A DNA stretch of 8,040 bases, taken from positions 6,797 through 14,836 of the forward strand of contig MEZF01000089.1 in assembly GCA_001774245.1 (NCBI GenBank). The letters run 5' to 3'. The notes under the pieces were generated by a model that searched no databases, was not told the DNA's origin, and saw only the letters and a list, made by a program, of their open reading frames with translations. How positions within the stretch are numbered: the stretch's first letter is position 1; each line of letters opens with the position of its first letter. Positions 1-4,535 of the stretch are shown piece after piece. The translations under genes and the position numbers were made by a program. This DNA comes from Candidatus Bathyarchaeota archaeon RBG_13_52_12 (lineage in GTDB: Archaea > Thermoproteota > Bathyarchaeia > TCS64).

Positions 1-855
1 GTCGCCATGACTGAGGAGACCTTCGCAGCAGTGAAAGCGTCGGACGCCTGCCTCTTCGCCGCGGTCGGCGAAACCGCGAAGGAGGTCATCATCCCACTGC
101 GCCAGAAACTTAACCTCTACGCTAATATCCGCCCAGCGAAGACCTACCCCAACGTCCCCAACGTCAAGGGGCAGATGGACATGGTCATGGTCCGGGAGAA
201 CACGGAAGATCTCTACAAGAGGATTCAGGACGGTGGCCCCGACTGGGGAGTCGCAATGAGGGTGATCACCCGCCAGGCATCTGAGAGGATCGCCCGATAC
301 GCCTTCGAGCTAGCCCGCAAACAAGGACGCAGTAGGGTAACCTGCGTCCACAAGTCCAACATGATGGAGACGACCTGCGGCCTCTTCCAAGACAGCTGCA
401 GAAAGGTCGCCGCCGAGTACAGTGACATTGGCTACAACGAGGAGATTGTAGACGCCTGCGCAATGAAGATGGTAATGTTCCCGGAGCGCTTCGACGTAGT
501 AGTTACGACAAACCTGTTTGGGGACATACTTAGCGACCTCGCCGCGGGTATAGTTGGCGGACTCGGCTTGGCTCCCTCAGCCAACATCGGGGACAAGATG
601 GCGGTATTCGAACCCGTTCACGGCAGCGCCCCAGACATCGCTGGGAAAGGCGTCGCGAACCCCATAGCCCAGATGCTCAGCACAGGCATGATGCTCGACT
701 GGCTCGGCGAGAAGCAAGCCGCGAAGGTCCTCGAAGCATCAATCGTCGAGGTTCTACGGGAGGGCAAGACGCTAACCCCCGACCTCAATGGCAATGCAAA
801 GACGGGCGACGTCGCCAGAGCCGTAGTAAAGCAGCTTGAATATAAAATCTTTTAA
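1..855 (+). CDS. NAD-dependent isopropylmalate/isocitrate dehydrogenase family protein (5' end outside window)
   Basis: A cytoplasmic beta-decarboxylating dehydrogenase that oxidises a 2-hydroxy acid (3-isopropylmalate, isocitrate or homoisocitrate) with NAD. The frame is open to base 1. The Met at base 7 is internal, because about 60 N-terminal residues of the family, including the Gly-Asp-Gly-Ile-Gly-Pro loop, are missing. Counting from that Met: substrate arginines R32 and R42 (LRQKLNLYANIRP), R63 and catalytic Y70 in RENTEDLY, catalytic K116 in VHKSNMM, and metal aspartates D149, D173 and D177 (NLFGDILSD). HGSAPDIAGKG keeps Asp-Ile where NADP enzymes carry Lys-Tyr, so NAD is expected. About 250 residues follow R32, as in Thermus LeuB, so the C-terminus is complete. 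The positions of the isocitrate-binding Ser/Asn pair of E. coli Icd hold Glu/Ile, which leans towards isopropylmalate. That substrate call is inference, since LeuC/LeuD would lie outside the window. Confidence 0.9.
   Translation, partial: VAMTEETFAAVKASDACLFAAVGETAKEVIIPLRQKLNLYANIRPAKTYPNVPNVKGQMDMVMVRENTEDLYKRIQDGGPDWGVAMRVITRQASERIARYAFELARKQGRSRVTCVHKSNMMETTCGLFQDSCRKVAAEYSDIGYNEEIVDACAMKMVMFPERFDVVVTTNLFGDILSDLAAGIVGGLGLAPSANIGDKMAVFEPVHGSAPDIAGKGVANPIAQMLSTGMMLDWLGEKQAAKVLEASIVEVLREGKTLTPDLNGNAKTGDVARAVVKQLEYKIF
841..849 (+). promoter_or_regulatory. Possible archaeal TATA box for the deaminase gene
   Basis: TATAAAATC lies within the last codons of the dehydrogenase gene. With the usual archaeal TATA-to-start distance of about 25 bases, transcription would begin near base 870, leaving a 30-40 base leader. 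The same bases encode Tyr-Lys-Ile, so the match may be accidental. Confidence 0.3.
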
Positions 856-900
856 GCCATTCCCCATCCGCGTGCCTAGCGTCCATGAAAATAGCCTAAT

Positions 901-1353
901 ATGTGCGGTATGGATATTTTCTTGAACAACTTGAAAAAAACAAGGCTAAGCGATGAAGATGCCAAATTAATCCAAGCAGCTAAGGAGACCGCTGACAAGC
1001 TTCACCTTGAAGGAATCCACGAAGTTGCTTCTGCTCTGCGGACAAGTAAAAAGCACATCTACACTGGCATACATACCAACGCAAATGTAGGGTTCGCTGA
1101 CGTATGTGGAGAGGTTGCAGCGATGTGTCACGCCCTGGCTCATGGAGAAAGGGAATACGAAGCGATAGTCGCTGTATGGGGGGACGGCAAAGGCAGGTAT
1201 GAACTACTAAGTCCATGTGGAAGATGCAGGGAGCTGATCGGGGACTTTAGTGAAGAAACATATGTGATAGTTGGGTCCCTTGATGAGCCGTATAAGGTGA
1301 AGGTCTCAGACTTGTTGCCCTTAAAATATCATAGGCTAAGCAAAGAATCTTAG
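901..1353 (+). CDS. Cytidine deaminase-like / blasticidin-S-deaminase-like zinc hydrolase
   Basis: A 150-residue cytoplasmic deaminase of the cytidine deaminase superfamily, which removes the amino group from cytidine-type bases for pyrimidine salvage. The zinc site is visible: C69-G70-E71 (Cys ligand and Glu proton shuttle), then P105-C106-G107-R108-C109, with the two further Cys ligands. The motif is CGE instead of the usual CAE/HAE, and LSPCGRCREL resembles blasticidin-S deaminase as much as classic Cdd, so the true substrate is open. The C-terminal LLPLKYHRL resembles the Leu-Leu-Pro ending of tetrameric Cdd. ATG 901 is taken as the start. ATG 910 (Met4) is equally possible, and neither has a good Shine-Dalgarno site. 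It begins 45 bases after the dehydrogenase and is followed at once by a hairpin and a T-rich tract, so it may be its own transcription unit. Confidence 0.82.
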   Translation: MCGMDIFLNNLKKTRLSDEDAKLIQAAKETADKLHLEGIHEVASALRTSKKHIYTGIHTNANVGFADVCGEVAAMCHALAHGEREYEAIVAVWGDGKGRYELLSPCGRCRELIGDFSEETYVIVGSLDEPYKVKVSDLLPLKYHRLSKES

Positions 1354-1357
1354 ATTG

Positions 1358-1393
1358 GTGCCGAAATCGGCACGCGATAGCAAGTATTTTCTC
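1358..1393 (+). terminator. Hairpin plus T-rich tract after the deaminase gene
   Basis: GTGCCGA and TCGGCAC (1358-1364 and 1367-1373) form a perfect inverted repeat with a 2-base centre. As RNA this is a 6-bp stem with an AAAU loop. It starts five bases after the stop codon, and TATTTTCTCT follows at 1385-1394. The order hairpin then T-rich tract suggests a terminator. Archaea need mainly the T tract, so the stem may instead be a 3' stabiliser or a protein site. Confidence 0.5.
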
Positions 1394-1421
1394 TCGCCGA
1401 GCTAGAGGTTGATCGGACTAG

Positions 1422-2219
1422 TTGTATTGGTCGGTTAACCTCGAGGGGGGTCGGTGGTGGTATGCCCACGTGGTTAAGTTGCCGGAGTGTTTCTCTAGGG
1501 GTGCCTCGAGGAGCGATGTGCTCTCCCTACTGGATGACGTTGTTGAGGGGCGGCTGGCTTGGATCATGGCGAGAGGACTTGATTATCCGCGCCTCTCTGG
1601 GTTCAAGGTAATCGAGGAGCAGCACGACGTACCGGAACTCGGCGAGTCCGGCGGAGCCGTAGCCCTATTCAAGTCGGATCAGACCCCGATTGATGAAGCC
1701 AATCTCGGGGACGCAGTGAGGCTTATGCAGTTCAGCAGAGACGAGGTACTGAGCGCAGTGGAACAGCTGACCGAGGAGGAGCTCGATGCATGCCCAATAC
1801 CAAAAAAGCGCACGGTGAGGTTGGACATAACTCACATAGTGAACGCCGAGGAGTGGTACATATCCCGCCTCGGCCCAAAGTACCAGAGAGTCTACGAGGA
1901 CAATCTAGGGACGATTAAGGAAGCGAGCAGGCTGTCGGCGGTCGATAGACTCCGATTGACGAGAGGAGCCATGATCCCTGCTCTAGAGGCGGCTCTCCGA
2001 GACGGACGCCAAGAACCTTTCACGAGGAGGGCATACACCCGCTACCCTGAGGAGCAATGGACTCTTAGAAAGGTACTGAGGAGGTTCCTAGAGCACGAGA
2101 GGGAGCACCTGGGGACGATAAAAATAGTTCTAAATGAATGCGCGTGCATCGCGCGCGCCTCTCCGGGCACGTGTGCGCGACATAGCAGGTCAGAAAATCT
2201 TTACATGCATGATACGTGA
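1422..2219 (+). CDS. HicB-like domain fused to a DinB-family four-helix domain
   Basis: A 265-residue cytoplasmic protein with two recognisable parts. Residues 1-55 have the HicB/UPF0150 pattern: a first strand, a Leu-Pro-Glu-Cys-Phe turn, Arg-Gly, then a helix ending in WIMARG. Residues 93-238 look like a DinB/DUF664 metal-binding helical bundle, with H138 in HIVNAEEWY and the pair H225/H229 in HEREHLG as the probable metal triad. The same two-domain order occurs in other prokaryotes; no toxin (HicA) lies beside it, so a toxin-antitoxin role is not supported. The start is TTG 1422, immediately after an in-frame TAG, with GAGG at 1405-1408 upstream. The next candidate, GTG 1470, would remove the first HicB strand. 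The last 28 residues, rich in Cys, Arg and Ser, extend beyond the usual DinB end. Its biochemical function is unknown. Confidence 0.75.
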   Translation: MYWSVNLEGGRWWYAHVVKLPECFSRGASRSDVLSLLDDVVEGRLAWIMARGLDYPRLSGFKVIEEQHDVPELGESGGAVALFKSDQTPIDEANLGDAVRLMQFSRDEVLSAVEQLTEEELDACPIPKKRTVRLDITHIVNAEEWYISRLGPKYQRVYEDNLGTIKEASRLSAVDRLRLTRGAMIPALEAALRDGRQEPFTRRAYTRYPEEQWTLRKVLRRFLEHEREHLGTIKIVLNECACIARASPGTCARHSRSENLYMHDT

Positions 2220-2229
2220 TTAGTGTACA

Positions 2230-2246
2230 ACTTTACATTTTTTAAA
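2230..2246 (+). terminator. T-rich tract between convergent genes
   Basis: Only 30 bases separate the stops of the convergent HicB/DinB and LarA-like genes. This gap contains ACTTTACATTTTTT, with six T in a row at 2238-2243, consistent with archaeal T-tract termination of the + strand gene. No stem is visible. Confidence 0.4.
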
Positions 2247-2249
2247 TGG

Positions 2250-3527
2250 TTATGAGATTGAGGGTATCATTGTCTCAGGAATCCCGCTCGTCGCATCAGG
2301 GAGCACCACAACCTTGGCCTTGTTCTTGTGATGCGATTTGAGGATCTCTAAAACTTCATCCCAGGTTTTGCACCATACTGTGGTATCCTTCCGGTACCTA
2401 TTCTGGAATTTTCTATCATGGTACCGGCCATAGATGATCAGTCGCGCCCCTGCCGGCGGCACCCTCGGCTTACCACTCCACAGACTCGCCCCAATGTACT
2501 TACCATGTGCATGGAATATCCAATGGTTAATGTCCCCATCGGGATCATCGGCCATCAACACTACGCTCCCATCACTCTTCACACACTGTGAAGCCGACCA
2601 GAGACCCAGGTCGGCCTCATTCTGCCGCATATATGTGTTAGCGACCACGATATCCATCTCCTTCGGCGACTCGGTGCGATGCCACTTCAAAACCCCCGGT
2701 ATGGCCCTCCTGTGGGTCTGAACAAAGTCCCCCGCATAAACCTCAAGCGGATCCCGATTCAAGTTAAGAACGGTGTCAATCTTGAAATCGAGGCCGGTTA
2801 TTCTCGCGGCCTCCTCCATATCCAAACGTAACACGTTTCCATCAGCCCTCAAGTAGCCCGTGCTCGGGTGCGAGGAATACCCATCACCGAAGCCTCCAAC
2901 TGGGCCGTGATTAAATTGAATAGTTCTGATACCAGCTACGCCGGGGCAGATGATCTTAGCACCTCCAGTGAACCCCGCCATCCTATGGTAGAGAAGGGTT
3001 CCTATCCCAATTTTAAGGTCACAGCTCATGACCTCGCCATTTATCCATACAGGAGTCCCCCGCGTCGTGTCCCCCAGATACTTCACCATCTCATAGGGAT
3101 TATGGTTAAAGACGGGGTACCTCTCCATGATTTCCTCTCCCAATTTTTCTCGGAAATGTGTAAGTGTGTATGTGCCGTGACTGCCTGCAGCTATGATGAA
3201 CCTGATGTTCTCATCCTTAACACCGGCCTTTTTGAGCTCCTCGAGAACTATTGGCGCGTACTGGTAGATTTTTGTTGGCCGCGTCATGTCATCGAATATT
3301 ATCACCGCCTCGTTTTTGCCCTGTGCGAGCACTGAGAGCGGTTTAGTGCCAACTGGGCTTAGAATGGCTTTTCTGACATGTTCCTTACTGAGCGCCGTTT
3401 GCCCTTCACTGGCGATCCGGCATCTTTTAACGTCCCACTCATCAGGAAAATAGAGCGTCATGGGCTTGTCACCATGCCAGGGGACATTTGGCACCTCAAC
3501 CTTAATCGGCAGATTAGAACACCTCAT
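2250..3527 (-). CDS. LarA-family nickel-pincer racemase/epimerase (DUF2088)
   Basis: A 425-residue cytoplasmic protein, close to the length of lactate racemase LarA, the family that uses the nickel-pincer nucleotide to racemise or epimerise 2-hydroxy acids. Counting from ATG 3527, every core position has a counterpart of Lactobacillus LarA at nearly the same spacing: D80/R83 in DDMTRPT (LarA D72/R75), H117 in GSHG (H108), H181 (H174), K191 in GFTGGAK (K184, the cofactor-linked lysine) and H207 (H200). H181-K191-H207 spacing (10 and 16) is identical. R301 seems to stand where LarA has substrate lysine K298. Substrate is therefore uncertain: lactate or another 2-hydroxy acid. No larB, larC or larE is in the window. 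A TTG at 3569 would add 14 residues; ATG 3527 is preferred because family similarity begins after it and an A/T-rich promoter lies just upstream. Confidence 0.85.
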   Translation of the reverse strand: MRCSNLPIKVEVPNVPWHGDKPMTLYFPDEWDVKRCRIASEGQTALSKEHVRKAILSPVGTKPLSVLAQGKNEAVIIFDDMTRPTKIYQYAPIVLEELKKAGVKDENIRFIIAAGSHGTYTLTHFREKLGEEIMERYPVFNHNPYEMVKYLGDTTRGTPVWINGEVMSCDLKIGIGTLLYHRMAGFTGGAKIICPGVAGIRTIQFNHGPVGGFGDGYSSHPSTGYLRADGNVLRLDMEEAARITGLDFKIDTVLNLNRDPLEVYAGDFVQTHRRAIPGVLKWHRTESPKEMDIVVANTYMRQNEADLGLWSASQCVKSDGSVVLMADDPDGDINHWIFHAHGKYIGASLWSGKPRVPPAGARLIIYGRYHDRKFQNRYRKDTTVWCKTWDEVLEILKSHHKNKAKVVVLPDATSGIPETMIPSIS

Positions 3528-3570
3528 ACTAACATACCGGGATATTTTGATAAAGTTTCGCGCACACAAG

Positions 3571-3592
3571 CGAATTTTTTAATTTATTTCCA
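3571..3592 (-). promoter_or_regulatory. Possible TATA/BRE promoter of the LarA-like gene
   Basis: Read on the minus strand, GGAAATAAATTAAAAAATTC resembles an archaeal BRE plus TATA element. Transcription would begin near 3560, leaving a leader of about 30 bases before ATG 3527. That places the alternative TTG 3569 outside the message. A second A/T box (TTTATAAC, 3614-3621) lies further upstream. Confidence 0.3.
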
Positions 3593-3731
3593 CTTCATCA
3601 TTGCGCGCATTTAGTTATAAATTAATTCGCATCTAAATAAAACAAAAATCTTTTAGGAAGAGGTTTTATTGGGATAAATAGTCGTGCATGCAACGGGTGC
3701 GCGTGTATCTGGGGCATGATGGAGTTGGTCA
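3593..3731. other. Gene-free stretch between divergent genes
   Basis: Part of the 353-base gap between the LarA-like gene and the AT-rich orphan. I see no ORF worth calling. It is A/T-rich to about 3680, then turns GC-rich. An 8-base palindrome TGCATGCA sits at 3685-3692, and CATGC/GCATG (3687-3691 and 3714-3718) could form a weak stem. TTTTATTGGGATAAATAG (3664-3681) could be a + strand TATA region. Confidence 0.4.
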
Positions 3732-3757
3732 GCGCGCGCTTAAGCCAAAGCGTGTGC
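3732..3757 (+). other. Strong 10-bp RNA-type hairpin
   Basis: GCGCGCGCTT (3732-3741) pairs with AAGCGTGTGC (3748-3757) around the six-base loop AAGCCA. Eight pairs are Watson-Crick and two are G-U. On the opposite strand those two would be A-C mismatches, so the structure favours a + strand transcript. It lies upstream of the likely TATA box of the next gene, so it is not part of that gene's leader unless transcription starts earlier. No known RNA family is recognised, and no T tract follows. Confidence 0.5.
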
Positions 3758-3770
3758 GGCGATGTTCGTT

Positions 3771-3781
3771 AATAATATAAG
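3771..3781 (+). promoter_or_regulatory. Possible TATA box for the tandem-domain gene
   Basis: AATAATATAAG lies about 110 bases before ATG 3881. Transcription from near 3800 would give a structured leader of about 80 bases. A second A/T box, GTATTTATTATC (3786-3797), is an alternative. Confidence 0.35.
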
Positions 3782-3813
3782 TACAGTATTTATTATCCAT
3801 TCAAGGTATAGTC

Positions 3814-3837
3814 GCCCTCTCAATAAGGGGTGAGGGC
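3814..3837 (+). promoter_or_regulatory. Leader stem-loop upstream of the tandem-domain gene
   Basis: GCCCTC (3814-3819) and GAGGGC (3832-3837) form a perfect 6-bp stem with a 12-base loop. It lies between the likely TATA box and the Shine-Dalgarno site. The 5' arm contains CCTC, which could also pair with GAGG of the Shine-Dalgarno site. A switch is conceivable but rests on only four base pairs. Confidence 0.35.
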
Positions 3838-3868
3838 TTCCAGCTGTTGGGTCGAACGCGATTGTTAA

Positions 3869-3876
3869 GGAGGAGG
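3869..3876 (+). promoter_or_regulatory. Strong Shine-Dalgarno site
   Basis: GGAGGAGG ends four bases before ATG 3881; its first GGAGG is seven bases away. This is the clearest ribosome-binding site in the window and fixes the start of the downstream gene. Confidence 0.8.
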
Positions 3877-3880
3877 ATGG

Positions 3881-4477
3881 ATGCAAAATTTTATAATTAA
3901 AACCTGTTGGATGAATAAGGGTAGAAACATAGGTCTCAAAGAATATTACGAAGTAATTAAAAAAGTGTGTAAAAAAAGAGAGGGCGTGGAATTTCTAGGT
4001 TTATATAGGCCTTTAAATGATGGTTGGAACTGGGCTTATTTCCTAAAAACGGATAACATAGATAAGTGGAGGGAATTAGATAACGAGATAAATAAACTCT
4101 ACGTTGATACTAATGATAATGTCAATAAAATCTTGACAAGAATATATGAAGGGTCTGATCAATTAAAAAAACCTCCAATACCAAAGAAAAAGGATCCCTT
4201 TAACTATATATGCGAAGAAATGATGGTGTGGGCAGAGATCGATGTTGGTCTTAATGATTATTACTCAACAGTGTGTGAGATTCTCGAAGAAGTAGAGAAT
4301 ATACGGTTTCTGGGGATATACATTCCATGGAGTGAAAAATATAATTATACTTTCTTTCATATGTTAGATGCTCCAAGTCATTTAGTTGATCTAGAGAATA
4401 TAATATTAAGACAACATGGCCGTCCCGAAAACTTGACTGTTTATGTAATTAGATTGTATGAGAGATTTGAGCCCTGA
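3881..4477 (+). CDS. Orphan protein of two tandem alpha/beta domains
   Basis: A 198-residue soluble protein with no signal peptide or membrane segment, and no family I recognise. It is an internal duplication: residues 18-73 align without gaps to 123-178 at an offset of 105. GLKEYY matches GLNDYY, FLGLY matches FLGIY, and WNWAYF matches YNYTFF; near the end RIYE (87-90) matches RLYE (191-194). A lysine/proline-rich linker (about 95-106) joins the halves. Each half (strand, helix, two strands around Phe-Leu-Gly and Trp/Tyr-rich pairs, helix, final Arg-Ile-Tyr strand) suggests a ferredoxin-like or dimeric alpha/beta-barrel unit, so one chain could form a pseudo-dimer. The fold is inference. The gene is strikingly AT-rich: bases 4081-4140 contain 16 G/C of 60, against 34 of 60 at 181-240, which suggests recent acquisition. 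The start is fixed by the strong Shine-Dalgarno site. Confidence 0.8.
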   Translation: MQNFIIKTCWMNKGRNIGLKEYYEVIKKVCKKREGVEFLGLYRPLNDGWNWAYFLKTDNIDKWRELDNEINKLYVDTNDNVNKILTRIYEGSDQLKKPPIPKKKDPFNYICEEMMVWAEIDVGLNDYYSTVCEILEEVENIRFLGIYIPWSEKYNYTFFHMLDAPSHLVDLENIILRQHGRPENLTVYVIRLYERFEP

Positions 4478-4520
4478 ATTAATCTTTTAAAACATTTCCT
4501 AAAAATAAGCGTCAAGCACA

Positions 4521-4532
4521 CAGTTTTTGTTT
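4521..4532 (+). terminator. T-rich tract after the tandem-domain gene
   Basis: CAGTTTTTGTTT lies 44 bases after the stop, in the 58-base gap between two convergent genes. It fits archaeal T-tract termination of the + strand gene. A-runs at 4485-4492 and 4500-4505 give T-runs on the minus strand, which could end the beta-helix gene. Confidence 0.4.
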
Positions 4533-4535
4533 AAT

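Noticed and set aside
1422..2219. HicA/HicB toxin-antitoxin system
   Set aside because: No small HicA-like gene adjoins it, and the HicB-like part is fused to a DinB bundle.
2868..3335. Plus-strand frame of 155 codons opposite the LarA-like gene
   Set aside because: It lies wholly within a gene with conserved catalytic residues on the other strand and shows no family motif of its own.
3706..3717. Shared 12-mer TATCTGGGGCAT, also present near 7157-7168
   Set aside because: Exact 12-base matches are expected by chance in 8 kb, and the flanks do not match; the second copy is coding.
3714..3760. C/D box RNA suggested by ATGATGG near the hairpin
   Set aside because: The C box has a mismatch and no CTGA D box is found at a suitable distance.
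3813..3880. tRNA-like look: stem-loop followed by GGTCGAAC
   Set aside because: No acceptor stem, no proper T-arm stem around GGTCGAAC and no anticodon arm can be built; the region fits a leader better.
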